Below, piece by piece: positions 1 through 8,391 of a stretch of 21,407 nucleotides of DNA. Numbering within the stretch: the stretch's first letter is position 1; the number at the start of each line of letters is the position of its first letter. The translations under genes and the position numbers were made by a program. The DNA is taken from positions 1-21,407 of the forward strand of contig CAIXDD010000125.1 of NCBI GenBank assembly GCA_903918155.1, in the 5' to 3' direction. The stretch is from an uncultured Hyphomicrobiales bacterium. Its GTDB lineage: Bacteria > Pseudomonadota > Alphaproteobacteria > Rhizobiales > Beijerinckiaceae. Below the pieces are notes generated by a model that did not search any database, had not been told where the DNA came from, and saw only the letters and a program-made list of their open reading frames with translations.

Positions 1-1413
1 CGGCATCGATCCTTTCTTCTGGCGCAACTCGACGTGTCCTTGCGCGCACAAGAGACGCAGACTTATTTCACGCCGCTGGCCATCAACGAAGAGGCCGAGG
101 AGGACAACGTTCTGGCCTGGGCTGCCGCGCGCGTGCGGCGCGGGTCGCGCATGGGGTTGGCCTATGACGCGGACGCGGATCCCGATTTCGGCGCGACGCT
201 GGCGCGCCTGATGCTGGAGGGGCGCGAGCTGATCTGTCCGGGCGACGGATCGATCCGATGTTTTGCGGATGAGGCAGCGCCGCAGCGCCTTGCGGAGCTG
301 GAAAGCCGCCGGCTTGGCGGCGAACAAAGCAATTCGTCGCTGGCGCTCGGGGAAGACGCCATCATCAAAATCTATCGGCGTCTGCAAAGGGGCGGCAATC
401 CCGAGGTGGATTGCGCGCGCTTTCTGACGGCTGCGGGCTTTGAGGCGATTCCCGCCTTTTACGGCGCCATGGTGCATGTGGGCGCGGACGGCGCGCAAAC
501 ACCGCTCGCCATCATGCAGCGCTTCGTGCGCAATCAGGGCGACGCATGGTCGCGCAGCGTGGACATGTTCCGCCGCGCGTTCGAATCCCTGCTCGCCGCC
601 CCGGAGGAACGGGCGCCGGACATCGGCGAGGCGCTGGCCGATTTCGCGCCGCTCGCCGAAAGCCTTGGCGCGCGCACCGCCGACATGCATCGCGCCTTCG
701 CAAGCCCCACCGCGGATCCCGCTTTCGCGCGCGAGGAGCTGAGCGGCGAAGACGTGGGGCGCATGATCGAGGAGGCGCAGGAGGATGCGCGCATGGCCTT
801 CGCCGCGCTCGCGCGTCTGCGCGAGATCCCCGACGACGCCGCCGAGATGATCGCACGCCTGCTCAAGCGGCGCGAGGAGACGCAGGCCGCCATCGCGGCT
901 TGCGCGGCCGCGCCGGCGCGCGGGCAAAAAATCCGCGTGCCGAAAATCCGCGTGCATGGCGATTATCATCTCGGGCAAGTGCTGATCGCCCAGAGCGATT
1001 TGCGAATCGTGGATTTCGAGGGCGAGCCGACGCGCCCGCCGCAGGCGCGTTTCGCCAAGGACACGCCGCTGCGCGACGTGGCGGGCATGATGCGGTCCAT
1101 CGCCTATGCGGCCGAATCGGCGATTCTGGGCATTGAGCGGCGCCTGCTCACCGATCCCCAACGCGCCCATGCGCTGGGGGAAGCCGGCGGCGATTTCGTC
1201 GCGCGGCTCTTTCTCACCGCCTATGAGGCGGGCGTCGCCGCCTCCCCCGCCGATATCGCGCCGCGCGAGGCGCAAGAGCGCTTGCTTGGGCTTAAGCTTT
1301 TGGCCAAAGCATTGTATGAGATCCATTACGAAGCCGAGTTCAGGCCGCAATGGATCGGCCTTCCCGTGCGTGGCGTTCTTCAGATCCTCGACAAGACAGG
1401 CCCGCGCGCATGA
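1..1413 (+). CDS. maltokinase (C-terminal part, probably of a TreS-maltokinase fusion); 5' end outside window
   Basis: The reading frame is open from base 1, so the gene enters from the left edge; 470 codons are visible. A GTG at 34 is a possible internal start, but the codons before it (...FLLAQLDV) continue the N-terminal pattern of maltokinases, so I treat the gene as truncated by the window. Family landmarks are the LxPL-like strand just after residue 20, the kinase-like catalytic HGDYHLGQVL at 955-984 and the metal-binding IVDFEGEP about 17 residues later, followed by LRDVAGMMRS. Maltokinases use ATP to make maltose-1-phosphate, which GlgE then polymerises into linear alpha-glucan. In many proteobacteria this domain is fused behind trehalose synthase (TreS), which makes the maltose; whether that holds here cannot be seen. 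The stop overlaps the glgB start (ATGA, 1410-1413), so the two are co-translated. Family is confident, fusion is inferred. Confidence 0.88.
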   Translation, partial: RHRSFLLAQLDVSLRAQETQTYFTPLAINEEAEEDNVLAWAAARVRRGSRMGLAYDADADPDFGATLARLMLEGRELICPGDGSIRCFADEAAPQRLAELESRRLGGEQSNSSLALGEDAIIKIYRRLQRGGNPEVDCARFLTAAGFEAIPAFYGAMVHVGADGAQTPLAIMQRFVRNQGDAWSRSVDMFRRAFESLLAAPEERAPDIGEALADFAPLAESLGARTADMHRAFASPTADPAFAREELSGEDVGRMIEEAQEDARMAFAALARLREIPDDAAEMIARLLKRREETQAAIAACAAAPARGQKIRVPKIRVHGDYHLGQVLIAQSDLRIVDFEGEPTRPPQARFAKDTPLRDVAGMMRSIAYAAESAILGIERRLLTDPQRAHALGEAGGDFVARLFLTAYEAGVAASPADIAPREAQERLLGLKLLAKALYEIHYEAEFRPQWIGLPVRGVLQILDKTGPRA

Positions 1414-3644
1414 GCGACACACAGACCGAGTCACAGCACGAGAGCGAGCCGGCCCAGAACAGGGCGGATTCGCCGCAGGCCTTGATGGAGCGCTGGCGCG
1501 TCGATCCCTTCAGCGTGCTCGGTCCCCATGAGATCGCGCCGCATATATGGGAGATCCGCGCCATGGCGCCGCAAGCGACGGCTGTGCGCGCGCAAGACGC
1601 GGTGACGGGCGAGCGGCTGGGCGCTTTGGCCCGCGCGCATGAGGAGGGGCTCTGGATCCTGCGTCTGGAAAGCGCGCGGCGACCCCATTACGCGCTGGAG
1701 ATCGTCGAAGAGGCCGGCGCGCGGCGGCTGCGCGACCCCTATTCCTTCGGCGTGATCCTGCAGGATGAGGAGCTGGCCGGCGCGCGCGGCGAGGGCGCGA
1801 AGCCGGTCTATGAGATTCTCGGCGCGCATCCGCGCGATATAGGCGATGCGCAGGGCGTTCTCTTCGCCACATGGGCGCCCAATGCGACGCGCGTGAGCGT
1901 GGTCGGCGATTTCAACCATTGGGACGGGCGCGCGCACGCCATGCGGCGCCGGCATGCGCATGGGGTCTGGGAATTGTTCATTCCCGGCGTGCGCGCAGGC
2001 GCGCTGTATAAATTCGAGATCGCCGGGCCCGACGGCGCTCTCCTGCCGCTGAAGGCCGATCCCTTCGCCTTTCGCGCCGAGCGTCCGCCCGCCACCGCCT
2101 CCATCGTGCACGGGCTGCCTGCGCCCGCCTGTTCGCCTCTGGCCGCGCAAGTCGCGAAAGCGCAGGCTGCGCGCGAACGGCCGATCTCGATCTATGAGTG
2201 CCATCTCGGCTCCTGGGCGCGCGTGGCGGAGGAGGCGAACCGCCCGCTGACATGGCGCGAGCTTTCGCAGCGCCTGCTTCCCTATGCGCAGGAGATGGGC
2301 TTCACCCATATCGAGCTTCTGCCCATCACCGAATTCCCCTTCGACGGCTCATGGGGCTATCAGCCCATTTCGCTTTACGCTCCGACGAGCCGGTTCGGCC
2401 CGCCGGAGGATTTCGCGCATTTCGTCGACGAGGCGCATGCGCGCGGACTCGGCGTGTTGCTGGATTGGGTGCCGGCGCATTTTCCCGGCGATGCGCATGG
2501 GCTGGCGGCTTTCGACGGCACGCATCTTTACGAACATGCCGATCCGCGCCAGGGCCTCCATCAGGATTGGGGCACGCTGATCTATAATTTCGGCCGCAAG
2601 GAAGTGGAGGCCTTTCTCGTGGACAACGCTCGCTTCTGGCTCGAACGCTATGGGCTGGACGGCTTGCGCGTGGATGCGGTCGCCTCGATGCTCTATCTCG
2701 ATTATTCGCGCAAGGCGGGCGAATGGGTGCCCAATCGCTACGGCGGCAACGAGAATCTTGAGGCCATCGCCTTTTTGCGCCGCGCCAATGAAGCCGCTTA
2801 TTCCGCATGCCCCGGCGCGGTGACGGTCGCGGAGGAATCCACCGCATGGCCCGGCGTGTCGCGTCCGGCCTGGACAGGCGGTCTGGGCTTCGGCTTCAAA
2901 TGGAACATGGGCTGGATGCACGACACGCTGCGCTACATGTCGCGCGATCCCATCTATCGCCGCCATCACCATCACGACCTCACCTTCGGCCTGCTCTACG
3001 GCTTTTCGGAAAACTACATCCTGCCGCTCAGCCATGACGAGGTTGTGCATGGCAAGCGCAGCCTCATCGGCCGCATGCCCGGCGACCGCTGGCGGCGCTT
3101 CGCCAATCTGCGCGCCTTTTACGGATTCATGTGGGGCCATCCGGGCAAGAAGCTCCTCTTCATGGGCGGAGAATTCGCGCAGGAGAACGAATGGAACCAC
3201 GATTCCAGCCTCGACTGGCATTTGCTGGCGGACCCGCCGCACAAGGGCGTTCAGGCGCTCGTGAAAGACCTCAACCACGTCTATCGCGCCCGCCCCGCGC
3301 TGCATGAAAGGGATTGCGAGGCGGACGGCTTTCAATGGATCGTGGGCGACGACCGCGACAATTGCGTGGTCGCCTTCGCGCGCTTCGACAAGACGCGCAG
3401 CGCCATCGTCATCGTCGTGAGCAATTTCACGCCCGTCCCGCGCTATGATTATCGCATGGGCGCGCCGCGCGCGGGCTTCTGGCGCGAGATCGTCAATACG
3501 GATTCGCCGGCTTACGGAGGCTCAGGACTCGGCAATGGCGAAGGGCTGCGCACGCAGGCGGAAGAAAGCCACGGCTTTCCTCATTCCCTGACGCTGTTAT
3601 GCCCGCCGCTCGCCACGATCATGCTGGAATGGACGCAGGCCTGA
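1410..3644 (+). CDS. glgB: 1,4-alpha-glucan branching enzyme (GH13)
   Basis: A complete protein of 744 residues, the usual length for GlgB. It cuts alpha-1,4 chains and rejoins them through alpha-1,6 bonds, branching glycogen in the cytoplasm. Order: N-terminal carbohydrate-binding region with ATWAPNATRVSVVGDFNHW (CBM48-like, about residues 150-170), a GH13 barrel, and a C-terminal beta domain. The four GH13 regions are visible: DWVPAHFP; DGLRVDAV with nucleophile Asp422; VAEESTAWPGVSRP with acid/base Glu475; and LSHDEVVHGK with Asp543. These match the E. coli D405/E458/D526 set with a constant offset of 17. I chose the ATG at 1410 (MSDTQTE), which overlaps the upstream stop as ATGA; an in-frame ATG at 1350 would lie deep inside the maltokinase domain. 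Its coupling to a maltokinase points to the GlgE glucan pathway rather than, or besides, the GlgA route; glgE itself is not in the window. Confidence 0.96.
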   Translation: MSDTQTESQHESEPAQNRADSPQALMERWRVDPFSVLGPHEIAPHIWEIRAMAPQATAVRAQDAVTGERLGALARAHEEGLWILRLESARRPHYALEIVEEAGARRLRDPYSFGVILQDEELAGARGEGAKPVYEILGAHPRDIGDAQGVLFATWAPNATRVSVVGDFNHWDGRAHAMRRRHAHGVWELFIPGVRAGALYKFEIAGPDGALLPLKADPFAFRAERPPATASIVHGLPAPACSPLAAQVAKAQAARERPISIYECHLGSWARVAEEANRPLTWRELSQRLLPYAQEMGFTHIELLPITEFPFDGSWGYQPISLYAPTSRFGPPEDFAHFVDEAHARGLGVLLDWVPAHFPGDAHGLAAFDGTHLYEHADPRQGLHQDWGTLIYNFGRKEVEAFLVDNARFWLERYGLDGLRVDAVASMLYLDYSRKAGEWVPNRYGGNENLEAIAFLRRANEAAYSACPGAVTVAEESTAWPGVSRPAWTGGLGFGFKWNMGWMHDTLRYMSRDPIYRRHHHHDLTFGLLYGFSENYILPLSHDEVVHGKRSLIGRMPGDRWRRFANLRAFYGFMWGHPGKKLLFMGGEFAQENEWNHDSSLDWHLLADPPHKGVQALVKDLNHVYRARPALHERDCEADGFQWIVGDDRDNCVVAFARFDKTRSAIVIVVSNFTPVPRYDYRMGAPRAGFWREIVNTDSPAYGGSGLGNGEGLRTQAEESHGFPHSLTLLCPPLATIMLEWTQA

Positions 3645-3686
3645 CCGGCGCAGGGAACAAGCGCGCGCCACACGCATTGCCCGCCC

Positions 3687-5194
3687 ATGAAGCGCGCGCA
3701 AGCCAAACCGGAACCCTCGCGCATCGCCGCGGATGCGCGAACGACGCCGCCGGAGACGCCGCTGGAGACGCCGCTGGAGATTTTGCGCGCGGGCGACACA
3801 TGCGCGGTCGTGGCGCGCGCGTATCGCGCGGCCGCGTTGATCGACGGCGCGGATTATTTCCTGCGGCTCGAACAGGCGCTCAAACAGGCGCGCCGCAGCA
3901 TCCTCATACTCGGCTGGGATTTCGATCATCGCATCCGCCTGCGGCCTGACGATCCCCACGGGCGCCCGCTCGGCGCCTTCCTGCGCAGTCTCGCGGATGC
4001 GCGCCCCGAGCTTGAAATCCGCGTGCTGGTGTGGAGCGTCGCGGTTGTGCACGCGCCCAGCGAGCCGACGCAGCTTCTGCTGGGCGCGCCATGGGAGAAA
4101 CATCCGCGCATTCATCTGCGGCTGGATTCCTTCCACCCCATCTATGCGGCGCATCATCAGAAAATCATCTGCGTGGACGAATCCCTCGCCTTTGCAGGCG
4201 GAATGGATCTCACCGTGCGGCGCTGGGACCGAAGGCCGCATGCGCCCGACGATCCGCTGCGCACGAGCCCGGAGGGCGCGCCCTATCGCGCCATCCATGC
4301 ATCCAGATGATCGTCGACGGGCCGGCGGCGCGCGCGGTGGCGCAGATCGCGCGCGCACGCTGGACACGCGCGACGGGCGAAAGCCTCGCGCCTGCGCCCG
4401 AGCGCGCGCAGCCGGACCTCTGGCCGGAGGATCTCGAACCCGATTTCGCCGACGTGGATGTCGGCGTCGCGCGCACCGCGCCCGCCGGGCCCGGCGAAGC
4501 GGAGATCCGCGAGGCGGAAGCCTTGACGCGCGCCTGCCTGCGCGCGGCGCGGCGCAGCGTCTATATCGAGGCGCAATATATGACATGCGCCTTCGTCGGC
4601 GCCTTGCTGGCGCAGGCCCTGCGGCGTCCCGACGGGCCGGACGTGATGGTGCTGATGACCCATGAATCCCGCGGCTTCGCGGAGCGTCTGGTGATGGGGC
4701 GCAATCGCGACCGCCTGATGCGGCGCCTGAAACGCGCCGACCTGCATGACCGGCTGCGCATTTGCTATCGCGTGGTCGCCGGCGAACCCTTGATGGTGCA
4801 TTCCAAGCTGATCATCGTGGACGATCGCTTCCTGCGCATCGGTTCGTCGAATCTCAACAATCGCTCGATGGGCCTCGACACCGAATGCGATCTCGCCATC
4901 GAAGCGCGCGAGTGGCGCACTCGCGCGGCCATCGCCGATCTGCGGCGGCGCCTGATCGGCGAACATCTGGCGGTCTCGCCGCTGGACGTCGCCGCGCAAG
5001 AGGCCGCGACAGGCTCCATGACGCGCGGGATCGACGCGCTGAACGGCGCGGCTTATGCGCAAGGCGCGGGCTTGCGCTGCTTCGAGGCGCTGGCCTCGCC
5101 CGGGCCGGTGCGGCCGGTCTTCGGCACGGGGCTGCTCGATCCCGCCCGTCCCTTCGAGCCCTTGTGGTTCCTGAAGCGCAAACGCAAGCGCTAG
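3687..5194 (+). pseudogene. phospholipase D / cardiolipin synthase-like protein, interrupted by one frameshift
   Basis: Two overlapping frames together make one two-domain PLD protein. The first (from ATG 3687) gives SILILGWDFDHRIRL and HKD motif 1, HQKIICVDESLAFAGGMD (H157, K159, D164), then runs into a stop at 4308-4310. The second frame takes over near 4300 with IQMIVDGPAARAV and later HKD motif 2, HSKLIIVDDRFLRIGSSN (from 4799). One extra base between 4299 and 4300 would restore P-Y-R-A-I-H-D-I-Q-M, the expected family junction, and would give 1509 bases (502 residues), a normal length. Intact relatives exchange or hydrolyse phosphatidyl groups at the membrane (cardiolipin synthase B type). 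The gene begins 42 bases after glgB. It is either a real inactivating deletion or an assembly error; the intact coding quality on both sides suggests an error or a very recent mutation. Confidence 0.85.
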
Positions 5195-6147
5195 CCGCGC
5201 GCGCGACGAATGCGCGCTTCGCTATAGGCGAAGAGAATAAGGCCCAAAGCGAGGGGGATGATGAAATAAGCGAAGCGAAACAGAATGAGCGCCGCCAGCA
5301 CCCGCTCGCCGGGGATGAGCGCGCCCACCACCGTCTCGATGACTCCCAATCCGCCCGGCGCGTGGCTGATGAGCGTGGCGACATTGGCCGCCACATAAGC
5401 CGTCGCGACCGGGCCGTAATCGACGGGCGCGAAAGCCGACAGGGCTTGATGCAGACAGGCGGCCACGCAGGCGAAATTGAGCGGGCCGACCATCAATTGC
5501 GCCAAAGCCAGACGCGGCTCCGGCAAGGCCAGCGTCCAGCCTCGCACGCGCATGCGCCCGCGCAGCACGACGCAACAGGCGAGCCAGATTGCGCAGGCGA
5601 AGAGACAGCCGAGGCCCAGCGCGCGCGCCGCGCCGGCCGAAAGGCCGAGGCCTGCGACGGCCTGCGGCGCGAATGTCAGCGCCAGTCCGGCGAGACCGGC
5701 CAGACCAAGGCCGACGGTGAGCGCGCAAAAGGCGATCAGTTTCGCCACGTCTTCCGCGCGAAAGCCCCAGCGCGCGTAGAAGCGATAGCGAATGGCGCCG
5801 CTCGACAAGGCCGCGAAGCCGATATTATGGCCCAGCGACAGGCTGACGAAGGACGCGCGCGCCGCCTTGCGCCAGGGCAGCGGACGGCCCGCATAGCGCG
5901 CGCCAAGCCAGTCGAACAGGGTCAGGCACATATAGCTCGCCGCCGCGAAGGCCAGCGCGGCGGCGACGCGCCCGGGAGCCACGCTCGCCAGCGCGACGCG
6001 AAGCTCCGCCATCGAGGTTTGCGACAACGTGCGATAAAGCAGCGCGCCCGCCAGCGCAACGCCAAGCACGGCGAGGCCGAGGCGCAGAAAGCGGCGCCCT
6101 TTGCGCGCGCGCGGGCGCGCCGGGCCTGCCTGGGCTTTGGACGACAT
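5191..6147 (-). CDS. YbhN / UPF0104 family membrane protein (lysylphosphatidylglycerol synthase TM-region fold)
   Basis: A 318-residue, very hydrophobic protein with a basic N-terminus (about residues 5-20, Arg/Lys rich) followed by roughly eight predicted membrane segments. The stretch SLSLGHNIGF...SGAIRYRFYARWG is the typical core of the transmembrane half of MprF-like proteins, found alone in UPF0104/YbhN proteins. YbhN-type proteins lack the cytoplasmic aminoacyl-transferase domain of MprF, and none is present here, so lipid aminoacylation is not expected; a role in phospholipid handling or flipping is only suggested by homology and neighbours. It is convergent with the PLD gene: the palindrome CTAG at 5191-5194 serves as the TAG stop of both genes. 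The YbhP-like gene lies 34 bases upstream on the same strand, so the two are probably co-transcribed. ATG at 6147 chosen as the only sensible start. Confidence 0.82.
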   Translation of the reverse strand: MSSKAQAGPARPRARKGRRFLRLGLAVLGVALAGALLYRTLSQTSMAELRVALASVAPGRVAAALAFAAASYMCLTLFDWLGARYAGRPLPWRKAARASFVSLSLGHNIGFAALSSGAIRYRFYARWGFRAEDVAKLIAFCALTVGLGLAGLAGLALTFAPQAVAGLGLSAGAARALGLGCLFACAIWLACCVVLRGRMRVRGWTLALPEPRLALAQLMVGPLNFACVAACLHQALSAFAPVDYGPVATAYVAANVATLISHAPGGLGVIETVVGALIPGERVLAALILFRFAYFIIPLALGLILFAYSEARIRRARG

Positions 6148-6181
6148 CAGCGCCTAACGCGCAAGCCGCAGGCCTGATCCC

Positions 6182-6988
6182 TCATCCATGCGCGTGGCTG
6201 GCCGCGGACGCATGGCTGCCCGCAGGCGCATGGCGCAGGATGCCGGGGCGCAGCGTGAAATCCACCACAAGGGCCAGATGATCGGAGGCGATGCGCGCTT
6301 CCGGCGAGCGCAAGGTCTGCGCGCGCGACACGTCCACGCCGCGGCTCACGAACACATGGTCGAGCCGCAGGAACGGCAGGCGCGCGGGAAAGGTCGCCTG
6401 CGGCTGGCGACGCTGGCCCACGCATTGCGCATCGTGAAAGGCGGCGGAGAGGCGCGCATAAACGCGCGAGCGCGGAATGGCGTTAAAATCGCCGACCAGC
6501 ATCACTGGCTCGCGGCAGGCGGGCCCGCCGATCCAGTCGGGCCCCAGCAGGGTCTCCACCTGCACGAGGCGTTCGCGCCCGCGCAGGCCAAGATGCGTGT
6601 TGACGACGTTCAGCTCCGCCCCGCCCACATGCACGCTCGCCCATACGGCGCCGCGCGGCTCAAGCCCCGCCAGCGGGCCCACGCCCGGCAAGGCGGCGCC
6701 CTTGATGAACCGCGAAGGTCGCGCGGTGAGAATGGCGTCGCCATAGGCCTCCTCCATCACGCGATAGGCGGGATGAAAATGATGGGTCATGCCCAAAGCC
6801 TCGGCGATGGCCTCGGCCTGATCCACCCGCCCCGTGCGGGAGCGGCGGATGTCCAGCTCCTGCAGGGCGATGATGTCGGCGTTGAGTTCAGCCAGCAGGC
6901 GGGCGATGCGCTCGGGCGCGCATCGGCCGTCGCGGCCCACGCAGCGATGGACGTTCCAGGTGACGAGGCGCGGCAAGTCTCTCTCCAC
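6182..6988 (-). CDS. endonuclease/exonuclease/phosphatase (EEP) family hydrolase, YbhP-like
   Basis: A 268-residue metal-dependent hydrolase of the exonuclease III/DNase I/sphingomyelinase fold. All expected motifs are present in order: TWNVH (Asn12), LQELD (Glu44), NTHLGLRG (His132), VGDFNA (Asp167, Asn169), RLDHVFV (Asp210) and SDH (Asp236, His237). The segment TFPARLPFLRLDHVFV closely resembles that of E. coli YbhP, whose gene adjoins ybhO(clsB) and ybhN, as here. Substrate unknown: the fold covers nucleases, inositol phosphatases and phospholipases, and the lipid-related neighbours favour a phosphoester of lipid origin (inference). The start is taken as GTG at 6988, six codons before the conserved strand, because no ATG precedes it in frame nearby. 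The last 20 residues are a low-complexity Ala/Ser/His tail beyond the fold. No signal peptide is seen. Confidence 0.86.
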   Translation of the reverse strand: MERDLPRLVTWNVHRCVGRDGRCAPERIARLLAELNADIIALQELDIRRSRTGRVDQAEAIAEALGMTHHFHPAYRVMEEAYGDAILTARPSRFIKGAALPGVGPLAGLEPRGAVWASVHVGGAELNVVNTHLGLRGRERLVQVETLLGPDWIGGPACREPVMLVGDFNAIPRSRVYARLSAAFHDAQCVGQRRQPQATFPARLPFLRLDHVFVSRGVDVSRAQTLRSPEARIASDHLALVVDFTLRPGILRHAPAGSHASAASHAHG

Positions 6989-7102
6989 GAGCGCTGGCGA
7001 GGCGGGAACGCAGGCACAGACTGGAAACGCGAAATGCGGAGCTTTCGTTCACGCGAAGACAAGCGGGGCTTGATGCGGGCGCGCCGGGTCGGCGCCGGCG
7101 GC

Positions 7103-7717
7103 TCAGGCGTTCAGGCCGCCGCTGCGTTCGATGAAGGCGGCGATCACGTCGAGGCCCGTGCCGTCGCGCATGTTGGAGAAGACGAAGGGGCGCGCGCCGC
7201 GCTGGCGCCGCGCGTCAGCCTCCATCACCGAAAGGTCGGCGCCCACCATGGGCGCGAGGTCGATCTTGTTGATGACCAGAAGGTCGGAGCGCGTGACGCC
7301 CGGCCCGCCCTTGCGCGGAATTTTTTCGCCCTGCGCGACATCGATCACATAGATCGTGATGTCGGCCAGTTCCGGGCTGAAGGTGGCGGCGAGATTGTCG
7401 CCGCCCGATTCGATGAGGATGAGATCGAGCGCGGGAAACTTGCTGCGCATCTGCGCCACCGCATGCAGATTGATCGAACAATCCTCGCGAATGGCCGTAT
7501 GCGGACAGCCGCCCGTCTCCACGCCCATGATGCGCTCTTCCGGCAAGGCGCCGGCGGCGGTGAGGATGCGCGCGTCCTCCTTGGTGAAAATATCGTTGGT
7601 GATGGCGCAGATGTCGTAGACGTCGCGAAATCTCTTGCACAGGGCTTCGAGCAAGGCCGTCTTGCCGGCGCCCACAGGCCCGCCCACGCCCACGCGCAAT
7701 GGTCCGTTCTGGCTCAT
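7103..7717 (-). CDS. ureG: urease accessory GTPase UreG
   Basis: A complete SIMIBI-class GTPase of 204 residues. It hydrolyses GTP while delivering nickel to the UreD-UreF-bound urease apoprotein. Visible motifs: P-loop GGPVGAGKT (Lys19), the metal-binding CPH in VETGGCPHTAIRED (Cys71, His73), the Walker B-like LILIESGGDNL, and the guanine-specificity NKID. The frame is open further upstream, but the ATG at 7717 (MSQNGPLRV) is correct by length and because it overlaps the ureF stop as ATGA. Unlike some UreG proteins it has no histidine-rich N-terminus; the histidine-rich metal reservoir of this cluster sits on UreE instead. It is the last gene of the urt-ure run; 114 bases separate its stop from the EEP hydrolase gene, so read-through into that gene is possible. 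Confidence 0.97.
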   Translation of the reverse strand: MSQNGPLRVGVGGPVGAGKTALLEALCKRFRDVYDICAITNDIFTKEDARILTAAGALPEERIMGVETGGCPHTAIREDCSINLHAVAQMRSKFPALDLILIESGGDNLAATFSPELADITIYVIDVAQGEKIPRKGGPGVTRSDLLVINKIDLAPMVGADLSVMEADARRQRGARPFVFSNMRDGTGLDVIAAFIERSGGLNA

Positions 7718-8391
7718 GATCGAAACAACCTCGAATATTGGGTTTCGTGACGCAGGGAGGCGAGATCGGCGCGGAACGCGCAGCCGCCGAGATCGTCGAG
7801 ATCGCCGGCTTCGCACTCTTGCGCCAGACGGGCGGCGAGCGGCGCAAGCCGGGCGAGCGCGCCTTGCCCGTCCGTCTGCCCCAGAACGCTCAACCGCACG
7901 GCGGCGGACACCAGATTGGCCGCGAAAGCGGCGATGAATCCGTCCAGCGCAGGGCGCAGCGCCAGGCCATGGGCGCCGGCCGCGGCGGCGAAACAGACGA
8001 CGTAAGGCGCCTGCGCGCCCATCGCCTCGCAAGCGCGCGCGAAAGCGGGATGCGGCCAGGCCGCGTGCGTGACCGCGCAAAAGGCCGCGCCCTGCTGCAG
8101 GCTTTCAAGCCGACGCTCGCGCGAGGGCGCAAGCGCCGCCGCCAGTTCGGCGATCTCGCGCAGGCCCGCCATGTCGCCGCTCTGCGTCGCCCGCCAGGCG
8201 GCGGCGAAGAGAAGCGCGTCGTTGCGGCCCGAGCCATGCGCCAGAAGCGACTCGAGCCAGTCGAATAGGCTCGCGCCGTCGCGCACGTCGCCCGCCTCCA
8301 CGGCCCATTCGAGCCCGTGCGAATAAGCGAAGGCGCCCACCGGATAGGCCGGCGAGAGCCATGCGAACAGCTCGAGCGGGGGATCACCCAT
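7714..8391 (-). CDS. ureF: urease accessory protein UreF
   Basis: An all-helical 225-residue protein of the usual UreF length. It bridges UreD and UreG in the activation complex and is thought to gate GTP hydrolysis and nickel transfer. The N-terminal signature AYPVGAFAYSHGLEWAVE is the standard UreF opening. The ATG at 8391 (MGDPPLELF) overlaps the last eight bases of ureE, giving tight translational coupling; the frame is open upstream only because the antiparallel reading of the histidine repeat of ureE lacks stops. Its own stop overlaps the ureG start by ATGA. Ala/Leu rich, cytoplasmic, no odd features. Confidence 0.95.
   Translation of the reverse strand: MGDPPLELFAWLSPAYPVGAFAYSHGLEWAVEAGDVRDGASLFDWLESLLAHGSGRNDALLFAAAWRATQSGDMAGLREIAELAAALAPSRERRLESLQQGAAFCAVTHAAWPHPAFARACEAMGAQAPYVVCFAAAAGAHGLALRPALDGFIAAFAANLVSAAVRLSVLGQTDGQGALARLAPLAARLAQECEAGDLDDLGGCAFRADLASLRHETQYSRLFRS

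Noticed and set aside
1350..1409. Upstream ATG (1350) as the glgB start
   Set aside because: It would add 20 residues read out of frame within the maltokinase domain; ATG 1410 with the ATGA overlap fits the family better.
7078..7096. Hairpin behind ureG as a terminator for the urt-ure run
   Set aside because: Only five GC pairs around a nine-base loop and no U-run on the minus strand; too common in such GC-rich DNA to call.
7103..8080. UreG with a 120-residue N-terminal extension
   Set aside because: The extension is an out-of-frame reading of ureF, Arg rich and without homology; ATG 7717 gives the normal UreG length.
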